Notes: generated from the sequence alone by a model not told the origin. A stretch of 64,000 nucleotides of DNA from Pimelobacter simplex (GCF_900114845.1 NZ_FOUK01000001.1:558001-622000); one strand, 5' to 3'; shown: positions 7,926 to 18,012, counted from the stretch's first letter. Numbers and translations are program-made.

Positions 7926-9937
7926 CACTCCGACTCCTGGCCGCGCAGGCCCTCCAGCAGCTCCCCGAGGCGCTGCGCAAGCTCGATCCCCGCCACCTGT
8001 GGCGCTCCCCGGTGATGTTCCTGGTCTGGCTCGGGTCGGTCGCGACGACGGTCGCCGCGATCACCGGCCCCAGCGTGTTCACGATCTCCGTCGCGGTGTG
8101 GCTGTGGCTCACCGTCGTCTTCGGCAACCTCGCCGAGGCGGTCGCCGAGGGCCGTGGCAAGGCGCAGGCCGCGTCGCTGCGGGCCACCCGGACCGACACG
8201 GTCGCCCGGCTCCTCGCCGACGACGGTACCGAGAGCCGGGTCCCCGGCACCCGGCTGAAGGTCGGCGACCGCGTGGTCGTCGAGGCCGGTGAGGTGATCC
8301 CCGGCGACGGCGACGTCGTCGAGGGAATCGCGTCGGTCGACGAGTCCGCGATCACCGGCGAGTCCGCGCCGGTGATCCGCGAGGCGGGCGGTGACCGCAG
8401 TGCGGTGACCGGTGGCACCCGGGTGCTGTCGGACCGGATCGTCGTCACGATCACCGCCGCCGCCGGCGAGACCTTCCTGGACCGGATGATCGCCCTCGTC
8501 GAGGGCACCTCGCGCAAGAAGACGCCCAACGAGATCGCGCTGTCGATCCTGCTGGTCAGCCTGACCCTGGTCTTCCTGACCGCGGTCGCGACGCTGCCGC
8601 CGATGGCCGACTACGCCGGGGCGCCGCAGGACCTCGTCGTCCTGGTCGCGCTGCTGGTCTGCCTGATCCCGACGACGATCGGGGCGCTGCTCTCGGCGAT
8701 CGGCATCGCCGGCATGGACCGGCTGGTCCGGGTCAACGTCCTCGCCATGTCCGGGCGCGCAGTCGAGGCCGCGGGCGACGTCAGCACGCTGCTGCTCGAC
8801 AAGACCGGGACGATCACCTACGGCAACCGGCAGGCGGCCCGGTTCGTCCCGGCGCCCGGGGTGAGCGAGGAGCGGCTGCGCGACGTCGCGCGACTGTCGA
8901 GCCTCGCCGACCAGACGCCGGAAGGTCGCTCGATCGTCGAGCTCGCCCTCACGCAGGGCGCCGACGACCGCGACCTTCCGGCCGGGGCGACGTTCGTCGA
9001 GTTCACCGCGCAGACGCGGATGTCGGGCGTCGACCTCGCCGACGGCACCCAGGTCCGCAAGGGTGCCGGCTCGGCCGTCGCCGGCTGGCTGGGCACGAAC
9101 CCCTCGCCCGAGGTCACCGACGTCGTCGACGAGATCGCCCGCTCCGGCGGCACCCCGCTCGTGATCGGCTGCATCGACGCCGGCGCCGCCGAGGGCCGGG
9201 TGCTGGGCGTCGTCCACCTCAAGGACGTCGTCAAGCAGGGCATGCGCGAGCGCTTCGACGAGCTGCGCTCGATGGGCATCCGCACGGTGATGATCACCGG
9301 CGACAACGCCCTCACCGCGCGGGCGATCGCGGACGAGGCGGGCGTCGACGACTTCCTCGCCGAGGCGACGCCCGAGGACAAGATGGCTTACATCCGCAAG
9401 GAGCAGGAGGGCGGCCGGCTCGTCGCGATGACCGGCGACGGCACGAACGACGCCCCGGCGCTCGCCGCGGCCGACGTCGGCGTCGCGATGAACAGCGGGA
9501 CGGCGGCCGCCAAGGAGGCCGGCAACATGGTCGACCTCGACTCCGACCCGACGAAGCTCATCGACATCGTCGAGATCGGCAAGCAGCTGCTCATCACCCG
9601 CGGCGCGCTCACCACGTTCTCGATCGCCAACGACGTAGCGAAGTACTTCGCGATCATCCCGGCGATGTTCGTCGCGGCGTACCCCTCGCTCGACAAGCTC
9701 AACGTGATGGGCCTCGCGACGCCCCAGTCGGCGATCCTCTCGGCCGTCATCTTCAACGCGCTCGTCATCGTCGGCCTGATCCCGCTGGCCCTGCGGGGCG
9801 TCCGGTTCCGGGCGGCGTCGGCGACGTCCGTGCTGCGCCGCAACATCCTCGTCTTCGGGCTGGGCGGCATCGTCGTCCCGTTCGCCGGCATCAAGCTCAT
9901 CGACCTGCTCGTCTCGACCATCCCCGGAATCGGCTGA
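7922..9937 (+). CDS. kdpB: KdpB, P-type ATPase subunit
   Basis: A 671-aa class IA P-type ATPase that hydrolyses ATP to drive potassium import through KdpA. Landmarks: TGES in the actuator domain near 145, the phosphorylated Asp293 in DKTGTIT, MITGDN in the P domain near 458, and GDGTNDAP at 505-512. Membrane helices lie at the N-terminus, either side of the actuator domain, and at the C-terminus. It overlaps the kdpA stop by four bases and is followed five bases later by kdpC. Confidence 0.97.
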   Translation: MTLRLLAAQALQQLPEALRKLDPRHLWRSPVMFLVWLGSVATTVAAITGPSVFTISVAVWLWLTVVFGNLAEAVAEGRGKAQAASLRATRTDTVARLLADDGTESRVPGTRLKVGDRVVVEAGEVIPGDGDVVEGIASVDESAITGESAPVIREAGGDRSAVTGGTRVLSDRIVVTITAAAGETFLDRMIALVEGTSRKKTPNEIALSILLVSLTLVFLTAVATLPPMADYAGAPQDLVVLVALLVCLIPTTIGALLSAIGIAGMDRLVRVNVLAMSGRAVEAAGDVSTLLLDKTGTITYGNRQAARFVPAPGVSEERLRDVARLSSLADQTPEGRSIVELALTQGADDRDLPAGATFVEFTAQTRMSGVDLADGTQVRKGAGSAVAGWLGTNPSPEVTDVVDEIARSGGTPLVIGCIDAGAAEGRVLGVVHLKDVVKQGMRERFDELRSMGIRTVMITGDNALTARAIADEAGVDDFLAEATPEDKMAYIRKEQEGGRLVAMTGDGTNDAPALAAADVGVAMNSGTAAAKEAGNMVDLDSDPTKLIDIVEIGKQLLITRGALTTFSIANDVAKYFAIIPAMFVAAYPSLDKLNVMGLATPQSAILSAVIFNALVIVGLIPLALRGVRFRAASATSVLRRNILVFGLGGIVVPFAGIKLIDLLVSTIPGIG

Positions 9938-9942
9938 TCACC

Positions 9943-10515
9943 ATGCTCACTGACCTCACCCGCCAGTCCCTCGCGGGGCTCCGGCTCCTCCTCGTGATGA
10001 CCGTCCTGCTCGGCGTCGGCTACCCGCTCGCGGTGTGGGCCGCGGGCCAGGCGTTCGGCGACCGCGCCGAGGGCCAGCCGGTCTCGTACGACGGCCGCGT
10101 GGTCGGCTCCCGGCTGCTCGGGCAGCAGTTCGAGGGCGAGCGGTGGTTCCACAGCCGCCCGTCGGCCAACGACTACGACTCGCTCGCCTCGGCACCCAGC
10201 AACCTCGGGCCCAGCAACCCGGACCTGCTCGCGCTGATCGCCGAGCGCCGGGCGCAGGTCGCGCAGACCGAGGGCGTCGACCCGACCCAGGTGCCGGCCG
10301 ACGCGCTCACCGCCTCGGGCTCCGGGCTGGACCCGCACATCTCCCCGGCGTACGCCGCGCTCCAGGTGCCGCGGGTGGCGCGGGCCAACGGGCTCAGCGA
10401 GGCCACGGTCCGCCGGCTGGTGGCGGCGAGCACGACCGGCCGGTCGTTCGGCTTCCTCGGGGAGCCCGGCGTGAACGTCCTCGAGCTCAACCTCGCGCTG
10501 CAGCGGGCAGACTGA
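9943..10515 (+). CDS. kdpC: KdpC, assembly/regulatory subunit
   Basis: A 190-aa subunit with one N-terminal membrane helix (about 10-32) and an extracytoplasmic domain that stabilises the KdpFABC complex. Typical KdpC signatures are present: VGYPL in the helix, LLGQQFEGERWFHSRPSANDYD, SGSGLDPHISPAYA and the C-terminal VNVLELNLAL. Length matches the family. Five bases separate it from kdpB and four from kdpD, so the whole locus reads as one operon. Confidence 0.97.
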   Translation: MLTDLTRQSLAGLRLLLVMTVLLGVGYPLAVWAAGQAFGDRAEGQPVSYDGRVVGSRLLGQQFEGERWFHSRPSANDYDSLASAPSNLGPSNPDLLALIAERRAQVAQTEGVDPTQVPADALTASGSGLDPHISPAYAALQVPRVARANGLSEATVRRLVAASTTGRSFGFLGEPGVNVLELNLALQRAD

Positions 10516-10519
10516 GCCC

Positions 10520-13021
10520 ATGGACCGAGGCAGGCTGCGCGTGTACCTCGGTGCGGCACCGGGGGTCGGCAAGACGTTCGCGATGCTCGACGAGGGGCAC
10601 CGGCGCGCGGAGCGCGGGACCGACGTCGTCGTCGGGTACGTCGAGACGCACGGCCGCCCGAAGACCGAGCAGGCGCTGGGGGACCTCGAGCAGGTCCCGC
10701 GGCGCCGGCTCGGCTACAAGGGCGCCGAGCTCGAGGAGATGGACCTGCAGGCGGTGCTCGACCGCCGGCCCGCCGTCGTCCTGGTCGACGAGCTCGCGCA
10801 CACCAACGTCCCGGGCAGCGTGAACGAGAAGCGCTGGCAGGACGTCGAGGCACTGCGCGACGCCGGCATCGAGGTCGTCACCACCGTCAACATCCAGCAC
10901 CTCGAGTCGCTCAACGACGTCACCGAGGCGATCACCGGCGTGCGCCAGCGCGAGACCGTGCCCGACCACGTCGTCCGCTCGGCCGACCAGATCGAGCTGG
11001 TCGACGTGAGCCCGCAGGCGCTGCGCCGGCGGATGGCGCACGGCAACATCTACGCCGCCGACAAGATCGACGCGGCGCTCTCGCGCTACTTCCGCGAGGG
11101 GAACCTCACCGCGCTGCGCGAGCTCGCGCTGCTCTGGCTGGCCGACCGGGTCGACGAGGGGCTGGAGCGCTACCGCGCGCAGCACGAGATCGACTCGACC
11201 TGGGCCACCCGCGAGCGGGTGATCGTTCCGGTCTCCGGCGGCCCCGAGTCGCTGACGCTCATGCGCCGGGCGGCCCGGATCGCCAGTCGCAGCGCGGGCG
11301 GCGAGTGGCAGGCGCTCTACGTCACCCGGCGCGACGGGCTCAGCGGCATCGCCCCCGATCGGCTCGCGCAGCTCCGCGCCAAGGCCGAGGGGCTCGGCGG
11401 CAGCTTCCACACCGTCGTCGGCGACGACCCGGCCGAGGGCATCCTCGACTTCGCGCGCGCCGAGAACGCCACCCAGGTGCTCATCGGCGCCAGCCGCCGC
11501 GGCCGGGTCTCGGCGCTGCTGCGGCCCGGCGTGGGGGAGCGGGTGGTCGCCGCGTCCGGCGACATCGACGTCCACATCGTCACCCACGAGCACGCCCGCC
11601 GGGGCGGACCGAGCCCGCTGCGGCCGCCCGCGAGCCTCGGGCGGCGCCGGCGGGTCGCCGGGCTCGTCTTCGCGGTCCTCGGCCCGGTCGGGTTCAGCCT
11701 GGTCCTGTGGGCGAGCAACGACCTGCACGGCCTGCCCACCGAGGCGATGACGCTGATGGTGGTCGTCGTCGTGACCGCGCTGATCGGCGGGCTGCTCCCC
11801 GCCGTCCTCGCCGCGCTGCTCAGCGGCGTGCTGCTCAACCTGCTGTTCACGCCGCCGTTCTACACACTGACGATCGACGAGCCGGAGAACGCGATCGCCA
11901 TCCTGCTCTTCGTCGTGGTCGGCATCGCGGTCGCCACCGTCGTCGACAACGCCGCCCGTCGTACCGCCCAGGCGGCCAAGGCCCGGGCCGAGGCCGACGC
12001 GCTCACCGTCCTCTCGCACAGCCTGCTCAATGCCAGCGACGACCTGGCCGGGCTGCTCACCTCGGCCTGCGAGCTCTTCAGCGCCCGCGGGGCCGCGGTG
12101 TTCCGGCGCCGCGACGACGGCACCGAGGAGGTCCTCGGCGCCTGCGGCACGCCGCCTGAGAGCGTCGCGGCCGCCGACATGAGCGCCGACATCGACGAGC
12201 GCACCGTCCTGGTCCTGGTCGGCTCGCGGCTGCCGGCCTCCGAGCGCGGCCTGCTCAACGCCTACGCCGCCTACGCCGGCGTGATGGCCGAGCGCCGCCG
12301 GGCCACGCGCGCCGAGGTCGAGCGGCTCCGCCTGGCCGAGGCCGACCGGACCCGGACCGCCCTGCTCGCCGCCGTCTCCCACGACCTCCGCTCACCGCTC
12401 GCCGCGGTGAAGGTGGCCGTGTCGAGCCTGCGGAGCACCGACGTCCAGTGGTCGGCCCAGGACGAGGCCGACCTGCTCGAGACCATCGAGGAGGCCACCG
12501 ACCGGCTCACCGCGCTCGTCACCAACCTGCTCGACATGAGCCGGATCCACACCGGCTCGGTCCGGGTCGCACTCACCGAGACCGGGCTGGTCCGGGCCCT
12601 CGACCAGGCCGTCGCGCCGCTGGCCGGCGGCGCCCGGATCGAGGTGCGCGTCGACCCCGACCTCGAGGTGCTCGCCGACCCCGGCCTGCTCGACCGGGTG
12701 CTCGCGAACATCTGCGAGAACGCGCTCAAGTACACCCCCGACAGCGCCCGGATCCGGATCGACGCCGTCACCGACGGCGACCGGGTCACGCTGCGCATCG
12801 CCGACACCGGGCCCGGGGTCGCCGCGGGCGACCACGCACGGCTCTTCGTTCCGTTCCAGCGGCTCGGCGACGTGCCCGACCAGGACGGCGTCGGGCTCGG
12901 TCTGGCGGTGGCCGCGGGCCTGACCGAGGCGATGGGTGGCACCATCGCCACCGAGGAGACGCCCGGCGGCGGGCTGACGTTCGTGCTGGAGCTGCCGGCG
13001 GCGGAGGAGGTGCAGGGATGA
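10520..13021 (+). CDS. kdpD: KdpD, sensor histidine kinase
   Basis: An 833-aa membrane histidine kinase sensing potassium limitation or turgor. Order: KdpD N-terminal domain with Walker-A-like GAAPGVGKT (about 11-19), universal stress protein-like domain (about 235-345), four closely spaced membrane helices (about 385-480), GAF-like linker, HisKA with phospho-acceptor His621 in VSHDLRSP, and HATPase with the N box NICENALKYT near 737. It is cotranscribed with the pump and overlaps kdpE by ATGA at 13018-13021. It is slightly shorter than the E. coli protein (894 aa), in line with actinobacterial versions. Confidence 0.95.
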   Translation: MDRGRLRVYLGAAPGVGKTFAMLDEGHRRAERGTDVVVGYVETHGRPKTEQALGDLEQVPRRRLGYKGAELEEMDLQAVLDRRPAVVLVDELAHTNVPGSVNEKRWQDVEALRDAGIEVVTTVNIQHLESLNDVTEAITGVRQRETVPDHVVRSADQIELVDVSPQALRRRMAHGNIYAADKIDAALSRYFREGNLTALRELALLWLADRVDEGLERYRAQHEIDSTWATRERVIVPVSGGPESLTLMRRAARIASRSAGGEWQALYVTRRDGLSGIAPDRLAQLRAKAEGLGGSFHTVVGDDPAEGILDFARAENATQVLIGASRRGRVSALLRPGVGERVVAASGDIDVHIVTHEHARRGGPSPLRPPASLGRRRRVAGLVFAVLGPVGFSLVLWASNDLHGLPTEAMTLMVVVVVTALIGGLLPAVLAALLSGVLLNLLFTPPFYTLTIDEPENAIAILLFVVVGIAVATVVDNAARRTAQAAKARAEADALTVLSHSLLNASDDLAGLLTSACELFSARGAAVFRRRDDGTEEVLGACGTPPESVAAADMSADIDERTVLVLVGSRLPASERGLLNAYAAYAGVMAERRRATRAEVERLRLAEADRTRTALLAAVSHDLRSPLAAVKVAVSSLRSTDVQWSAQDEADLLETIEEATDRLTALVTNLLDMSRIHTGSVRVALTETGLVRALDQAVAPLAGGARIEVRVDPDLEVLADPGLLDRVLANICENALKYTPDSARIRIDAVTDGDRVTLRIADTGPGVAAGDHARLFVPFQRLGDVPDQDGVGLGLAVAAGLTEAMGGTIATEETPGGGLTFVLELPAAEEVQG

Positions 13022-13701
13022 CGGTCGTGCTCGTGGTCGACGACGACCCGGCGATCCGCCGTACCCTCGCGATCAACCTGCGCGCCCGCGACTACGAGGT
13101 CGAGACCGCCGGCGACGGCCGCTCGGCGCTCCAGGCCGTCGACGAGCGGATGCCCGACGTGATCCTGCTCGACCTGGGGCTGCCCGACCTCGACGGCGTC
13201 ACGGTGCTGCGCCGGCTGCGGACCTTCAGCCAGGTGCCGGTCATCGTGGTCTCCGCGCGGACCGGCTCCGACGACAAGGTCGAGGCGCTCGACCTGGGCG
13301 CCGACGACTTCGTCACCAAGCCGTTCGTGATCGAGGAGCTCCTCGCCCGGATCCGCGCCACCACCCGCCGGGTCGGCGTCGAGGAGCCCGCGCTGCGCCT
13401 CGACGTCGACGGCCTCGCCCTCGACCTCGGCGACTCCCGGGCCGTCCGCGACGGCGCGGAGGTGCACCTGACGCCCACCGAGTGGGCGATCGTCGAGGTC
13501 CTCGTCAAGCGCCGCGGGAAGCTGGTCCGGCAGACCGAGCTCCTGCACGCCGTGTGGGGTCCGGCGTACGACAGGCAGACGAACTACCTGCGCGTCCACC
13601 TCGCCAGCATCCGCCGCAAGCTCGAGCGCGACCCGGCGCACCCGGCGCTCTTCGTCACCGAGCCGGGCATGGGCTACCGGTTCGCGCCCGGCGTGGCCTG
13701 A
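13018..13701 (+). CDS. kdpE: KdpE, OmpR-family response regulator
   Basis: A 227-aa regulator with a receiver domain (acidic pocket VDDD near 7-10, phospho-Asp52 in LLDLGLPD, Lys in VTKPF near 101) and a winged-helix DNA-binding domain (about 128-224) ending in the usual GMGYRF. Phosphorylated by KdpD, it activates kdpFABC. Start ATG 13018 overlaps the kdpD stop. The phased repeats at 6105-6134 are a candidate binding site. Confidence 0.96.
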   Translation: MTVVLVVDDDPAIRRTLAINLRARDYEVETAGDGRSALQAVDERMPDVILLDLGLPDLDGVTVLRRLRTFSQVPVIVVSARTGSDDKVEALDLGADDFVTKPFVIEELLARIRATTRRVGVEEPALRLDVDGLALDLGDSRAVRDGAEVHLTPTEWAIVEVLVKRRGKLVRQTELLHAVWGPAYDRQTNYLRVHLASIRRKLERDPAHPALFVTEPGMGYRFAPGVA

Positions 13702-13743
13702 CCACCGGCGGACGGCCTGGGGGCGTCTGGTGGAATGGGGCCC

Positions 13744-14811
13744 ATGACCAAGGAGGAGCCCCGGCCAGGACAGGCGACCCTCGCGGGAGCCCTGATCATC
13801 GGCGGCTCGGTCATCCTCGTGCTCGCTGCCTGGCAGCGGATCGCGACGCTGCGCACGCTCGAGGTCCAGGAGAGCTTCGAGAAGGTCGTGCGCGACCCGA
13901 TGCTCTCCGAGCTCGGCTGGACCGCCGACGACTTCTCGATGCTCGTCCGGGTCCTCTGCATCGTCGGCGCCGCCGCCGCGACCGCTGCCGCGATCCTCGG
14001 CGTCCAGGTCTACAAGCGCTCGACGAGCGCCCGCATCGCGCTCACCGCGCTCACCCCGTTCCTGTTCCTCGGCGGGCTCGTCTCCGACGGCTTCCTGACG
14101 CCGATGGTGCTCGTCGGCATCGCGCTGCTCTGGCTCCAGCCGACCCGCGACTGGTACGCCGGACGGCCGTGGGTCAAGCGCTACGAGGAGCGCCGGGCCG
14201 CGCGGCTCGCCGCACTCCGGCCGCCCGCCTCGACCGCTCCCGGGCAGCCTCCCGCTCCGGCGGCCCCGGCTCCGGCCCCGGCGCCGGCTCCGACTGCCGG
14301 GGCGCCGCGCCCGCTCACCGGCCCGGCGCCGATCCCGCCGCGCCACCCGGGGCAGCGCCGTCGTACCGCCGCCGAGCGGGGGCCGCGCCCGCCCGCGCTG
14401 CGCCTGGCGTGCGTCCTGACCTGGGCCAGCTCGGCGCTGGCTGTGGTCGGCCTCGGCTTCGGCGCGACCTTCGCGAGCCGGCTCGGCGAGGAGATCTTCG
14501 CGCAGATGACGCGCGAGCAGCCCAAGATGCTCGAGGCCTACCAGCTGACCGAGTCCGAGCTGGTCGCCACGCTCTACCTGCTCTTCGTCGGCGGCGCGCT
14601 GTGGGCGGTCGGCGCGACCGTGCTGGCCGGGCTCGCCTACCTCGGGCACAACTGGGCGCGGATCGTCCTCGCCGTCTCGGGTGCCGCTGCCGCCGCCGTG
14701 GCGCTGTTCTTCACGCTCGCACTCTGGCCGCTCGTCGTCCTCGTCGGGATGCTCGGCGCCGCCACCTGGCTGCTCACCCGGCCCGAGGTGGGGCGCTGGT
14801 TCCTGCCCTGA
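13744..14811 (+). CDS. Multi-pass membrane protein with Pro/Ala linker
   Basis: A 355-aa protein of unknown function. Three hydrophobic helices lie in the N-terminal third (about 12-30, 70-95, 100-122). A roughly 60-residue linker extremely rich in Pro and Ala (about 160-220) follows, then three more helices (about 225-245, 280-305, 310-345). ATG 13744 is preferred; another in-frame ATG lies nine bases earlier at 13735. It follows kdpE by 42 bases on the same strand without a visible terminator, so readthrough from the kdp operon is possible, but nothing ties it to potassium transport. I do not recognise the family. Confidence 0.7.
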   Translation: MTKEEPRPGQATLAGALIIGGSVILVLAAWQRIATLRTLEVQESFEKVVRDPMLSELGWTADDFSMLVRVLCIVGAAAATAAAILGVQVYKRSTSARIALTALTPFLFLGGLVSDGFLTPMVLVGIALLWLQPTRDWYAGRPWVKRYEERRAARLAALRPPASTAPGQPPAPAAPAPAPAPAPTAGAPRPLTGPAPIPPRHPGQRRRTAAERGPRPPALRLACVLTWASSALAVVGLGFGATFASRLGEEIFAQMTREQPKMLEAYQLTESELVATLYLLFVGGALWAVGATVLAGLAYLGHNWARIVLAVSGAAAAAVALFFTLALWPLVVLVGMLGAATWLLTRPEVGRWFLP

Positions 14812-14817
14812 GTCCCG

Positions 14818-16017
14818 TCACCGCGTACCGGGAGCGGTCAGGTCGGCGGCGGCGAGGCGTCGCACCGCCTCGGCGATGACGTCGGGACGCTTGCAGAACG
14901 CCCAGCGGACCAGGTGCCGGCCGGCGCCGGGCGCGTCCGGGTCGTCGTAGAAGACCTCGGACGGGATCGCGACGACGCCCGCCCGCTCTGGCAGGGCGCG
15001 GCAGAAGTCGCCGCCGCTGGCCCAGCCGAGGGCGCGGACGTCGGTCGTCGCGAAGTAGGTCCCCTCGGGCACGTACGTCGTCAGCCCGGCCGCGCGCAGT
15101 CCGGCGACCAGCTGGTCGCGCTGGGCCTGCAGGTCGCCCGCGAGGGCGGCCGGGAAGTCGTCGCCCGCGTCGAGCGCCGCCGCCACCGCCGGCTGCAGGG
15201 GCGAGCCCGACGTGAACGTCAGCCACTGCTTGGCGCCCACGACCGCGGCGACGAGGTCGGCCGGACCGGCCGCCCAGCCGATCTTCCAGCCCGTCACCGA
15301 CCACGACTTGCCGGCGCTGGACAGGGTGAGGGTCCGCTCCGCCATCCCCGGCAGCGTCGCCAGGGGGACGTGCCGGCGTCCGTCGAAGGTCAGGTGCTCG
15401 TAGACCTCGTCGGTGACCACGAGCAGGTCGTGCTCGCGGGCGACCCGGGCGACCGCGGCCAGCTCGGTCTCGTCGAGGACCCGCCCGGTCGGGTTGTGGG
15501 GCGTGTTGAGCAGGATCAGCTTGGTGCGGTCGGTGACGGCGGCCGCGAGCTCGTCGGGGTCGAGCCGGAAGTCCGGGGCGCGCAGGGTGACCGGGCGCCG
15601 TACGCCGCCGGCGTAGTCGATCATCGCGGTGTAGGAGTCGTAGTACGGCTCGAGCACCACCACCTCGTCACCCGGGTCGACCAGCCCCAGGAGTGCCCCC
15701 GCGATCGCCTCGGTGCACCCCGTCGTCACGGCCACCTGGGTGTCGGGGTCGAGCACGATCCCGTAGCGCCGCTCCTGGTGGCGGGCGATCGCCTGGCGCA
15801 GCGCCGGGATCCCGATCCCGGGCGCGTACTGGTTGGCGCCGTGGTGCAGCGCGTGGGCGGCCGCGTCGAGCAGCGCAGGCGGACCGTCGGTGTCCGGGAA
15901 GCCCTGGCCGAGGTTGACCGACCCGGTCCGCACCGCCAGCGCGGACATCTCGGCGAAGATCGTCTGGCCGGTCCCGGCGACCCGGGCGGCGGCGCGGCTG
16001 GCGGCGGGGGAGGGCAC
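14818..16017 (-). CDS. PLP-dependent aminotransferase, class I/II (DapC/KAT-like)
   Basis: A 399-aa fold-type I aminotransferase. Seen: NLGQGFPD at the N-terminus, NQYAPGIGIPALR, the Asn of NTPHNPTG, Asp-Tyr in TDEVYEHL, and the PLP lysine Lys237 in SSAGKSWSVTGWK. This pattern is shared by kynurenine aminotransferases, glutamine transaminase K and the mycobacterial enzyme annotated as N-succinyldiaminopimelate aminotransferase (Rv0858c, DapC), which it resembles closely in my judgement. Substrate cannot be fixed from sequence, so no symbol is given. The start is a GTG. It is convergent with the membrane protein gene, with six bases between stops. Confidence 0.85.
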   Translation of the reverse strand: MPSPAASRAAARVAGTGQTIFAEMSALAVRTGSVNLGQGFPDTDGPPALLDAAAHALHHGANQYAPGIGIPALRQAIARHQERRYGIVLDPDTQVAVTTGCTEAIAGALLGLVDPGDEVVVLEPYYDSYTAMIDYAGGVRRPVTLRAPDFRLDPDELAAAVTDRTKLILLNTPHNPTGRVLDETELAAVARVAREHDLLVVTDEVYEHLTFDGRRHVPLATLPGMAERTLTLSSAGKSWSVTGWKIGWAAGPADLVAAVVGAKQWLTFTSGSPLQPAVAAALDAGDDFPAALAGDLQAQRDQLVAGLRAAGLTTYVPEGTYFATTDVRALGWASGGDFCRALPERAGVVAIPSEVFYDDPDAPGAGRHLVRWAFCKRPDVIAEAVRRLAAADLTAPGTR

Positions 16018-16060
16018 GTCGTGACCCTATCCGGGATCAGCGGCGGGGCGCGTCCTCTCC

Positions 16061-16066
16061 TATCCT
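16061..16066 (+). promoter_or_regulatory. -10 element of pyrE (leaderless geometry)
   Basis: TATCCT begins 13 bases before the pyrE GTG, and no Shine-Dalgarno lies between. The transcript probably starts at or next to the start codon. The same geometry recurs at several genes in the window. Confidence 0.55.
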
Positions 16067-16073
16067 CAGGACC

Positions 16074-16619
16074 GTGACGACCACCGACACCTCCCTCGCC
16101 GCCGACATCGACGCCACCTGCCGCCTGACCGGCGAGTTCACGCTCCGCTCCGGCCAGGTCAGCAACGAGTACTTCGACAAGTACCTCTTCGAGGCCGACC
16201 CGCTCCTGCTGGCGCGGGTCGCGCGCGAGGTGGCGCAGCTGCTGCCCGGCGACGCGGACCTGCTCGGCGGGCTCGAGATGGGTGGCATCCCGATCGCGAC
16301 GGCGGTGAGCCAGCTGGTGGGGCTGCCGGTGGTGTTCGTGCGCAAGAAGGCCAAGGAGTACGGCACGGCCAAGCTCGCCGAGGGCCCGTCGTACGACGGC
16401 AAGCGGGTGGTGCTCATCGAGGACGTCATCACGACCGGTGGCGCGGTGCGGGACGCGACCGCGGCGCTGCGCGAGGGCGGGGCGATCGTCGAGACGGTGG
16501 TCTGCGCGATCGACCGGAGCCCGGGCGCGGAGAACCCGCTGGACGACGTCGCGCTCGAGGTCCGCGCGGTGCTGACGAAGGCCGAGCTGGACGCGGCGCG
16601 GGCGGCCGCCCAGGCCTGA
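16074..16619 (+). CDS. pyrE: Orotate phosphoribosyltransferase
   Basis: A 181-aa type I phosphoribosyltransferase that makes orotidine 5'-monophosphate from orotate and PRPP, the fifth step of pyrimidine synthesis. The N-terminal FTLRSGQVSNEYFDKY is the orotate/hood segment. The PRPP loop VVLIEDVITTGGA lies near residues 112-124, and a catalytic-loop RKKAKEYGT is present near 92. Start GTG 16074 has no Shine-Dalgarno but a -10-like TATCCT at leaderless distance. The gene stands alone rather than in a pyr operon. Confidence 0.95.
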   Translation: MTTTDTSLAADIDATCRLTGEFTLRSGQVSNEYFDKYLFEADPLLLARVAREVAQLLPGDADLLGGLEMGGIPIATAVSQLVGLPVVFVRKKAKEYGTAKLAEGPSYDGKRVVLIEDVITTGGAVRDATAALREGGAIVETVVCAIDRSPGAENPLDDVALEVRAVLTKAELDAARAAAQA

Positions 16620-16662
16620 GGCCCGGGGCGACCGCCCGTCGGCAGTGCGAGGTGCGGGTGGG

Positions 16663-17091
16663 TCAGTCCTGCGGGGCGCCCGCGATGTTGACCAGCCAGC
16701 TGACGCCGTAGCGGTCCTCGAGCATCCCGAAGCTGTCGCCCCAGGGCGCCTTCTCGAGCGGCTGGTGGACGGTCGCGCCCTCGGACAGGCCGTCCCACCA
16801 GGCGCGGAGGGTGGCCTCGTCCTCGGCCGGCCCGCTGATGCTGACCTGCTGCTGCTGGGGCTCGCCGGGGACGTGCTGGGGGTGGTCGGCGCCCATGAGG
16901 AGCACCGAGTCCGAGACGGACAGGGCCGCGTGCATGACCCAGTCGACCTCCTCCTCGGCGACGCCCATGGCGGTGCCGCCCATGTCGGCGAAGGTCATGA
17001 CGTTGAGCTCGCCGCCGAGGACCGACTGGTAGAACTCCATCGCCTCGCGCGCCTGGCCGCGCCAGTTGATGTAGGGGTTGAGGTTGATCAT
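16663..17091 (-). CDS. PhnB-like VOC-family protein
   Basis: A 142-aa protein of the glyoxalase/bleomycin-resistance (VOC) fold, PhnB/DUF1338-type subgroup (NPYINWRGQAREAMEFYQSVLGGEL start, MGADHP and DRYGVSWLVN near the end). Family members are small cytoplasmic metalloproteins or metal-free relatives of mixed function; the substrate is unknown here. ATG 17091 has GGGAG upstream on the minus strand. Three tandem GAGGT units at 17107-17121 lie just upstream. Confidence 0.8.
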   Translation of the reverse strand: MINLNPYINWRGQAREAMEFYQSVLGGELNVMTFADMGGTAMGVAEEEVDWVMHAALSVSDSVLLMGADHPQHVPGEPQQQQVSISGPAEDEATLRAWWDGLSEGATVHQPLEKAPWGDSFGMLEDRYGVSWLVNIAGAPQD

Positions 17092-17199
17092 CGTGACTCC
17101 CGGGTCGAGGTGAGGTGAGGTGGACGCCGGGATGGACCGGCGGTCCGGGTGGAACTCATCGCTGGGCCGGCGAGGACCTCACGTCGCCCGGGGGCGGGA

Positions 17200-17967
17200 T
17201 CAGTCGACGGGGGCGTCGGCGGGAGCGTCGGTGGCGGTGCCGGTCGTGGCATCGGAGGTCGAGGCGGCCTTGCGGGCCTTGGCGGCGGGACGCTTGTGGC
17301 GCCACCACTCCCACGCGAGCGGGACCGCCGAGAACGCCAGGATGGCGAGCGTGACGTAGTCGATGTTCTCGCCCAGCGCCGGGATCGCGGCGCCGAGGAA
17401 GTAGCCGAGCAGGGTGATCGAGACGACCCAGAGGACGGCGCCGATGGCGCTCCACGTGAAGAAGCGGCGGCGGTCCATGAGGGTGACGCCCGCGACGACG
17501 GTGATGTAGGTCCGCACGAACGGCACGAACCGGCCGATCACCAGCGCCTTGTTGCCGTGCTTGTCGAAGAAGGCCGACGTGTTGTCGAAGTACTTCTTCT
17601 TGAGGATCCGGCCGTCGCGCTCGTAGAGCGGCGGGCCGAGCTTGCGCCCGATCTCGTAGCCCGCGACATTGCCCGCGAAGGCGGCGACGACGAGCAGCGC
17701 GATCGCGATGACCAGCTCGACCGGCTCGTTGGAGATGCCGACGACGCTGTAGCCGGTCTTGTTGCTGCCCGCGATGAAGAGGCCGAGCGCGAAGAGCAGC
17801 GTGTCACCGGGCAGGAACGGGAAGAACAGCCCGCACTCGACGAAGACGATGGCGATCGCGATCCAGATGAAGGTCGTGCCGTACTCGGACTGCAGCCACG
17901 ACGGATCGAGCCACTTGATGCCGAGCAGCATCGGCACCACGAGAGGGGTCGCCACCAGCGAGTTCAC
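17200..17967 (-). CDS. DedA-family membrane protein
   Basis: A 255-aa polytopic protein of the DedA/VTT family, which includes undecaprenyl-phosphate flippases and other lipid-carrier scramblases. The family signatures FFPFLPGDTLLF (about 48-59) and GRFVPFVRTYITVVAG (about 146-161) are intact, including the two functionally important arginines. Five to six hydrophobic segments are seen. The C-terminal 35 residues are a Lys/Ala then Asp/Ala-rich cytoplasmic tail. Start is GTG 17967, with no strong ribosome site. It diverges from the SpoU gene. Confidence 0.88.
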   Translation of the reverse strand: MNSLVATPLVVPMLLGIKWLDPSWLQSEYGTTFIWIAIAIVFVECGLFFPFLPGDTLLFALGLFIAGSNKTGYSVVGISNEPVELVIAIALLVVAAFAGNVAGYEIGRKLGPPLYERDGRILKKKYFDNTSAFFDKHGNKALVIGRFVPFVRTYITVVAGVTLMDRRRFFTWSAIGAVLWVVSITLLGYFLGAAIPALGENIDYVTLAILAFSAVPLAWEWWRHKRPAAKARKAASTSDATTGTATDAPADAPVD

Positions 17968-18006
17968 GACGCCACGCTACCGGCCGGTGCCCAAGAGCGT
18001 GACGGA

Positions 18007-18012
18007 TAGGGT
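18007..18012 (+). promoter_or_regulatory. -10 element of the SpoU methyltransferase gene
   Basis: TAGGGT begins 13 bases before GTG 18020, the leaderless spacing also seen at pyrE and purC. This spacing is part of the reason for choosing that start. Confidence 0.45.

Noticed and set aside
17107..17121. Three tandem GAGGT units as a regulatory repeat
   Set aside because: Very short, in a G-rich intergenic stretch, and without similarity to a known operator; chance is sufficient.
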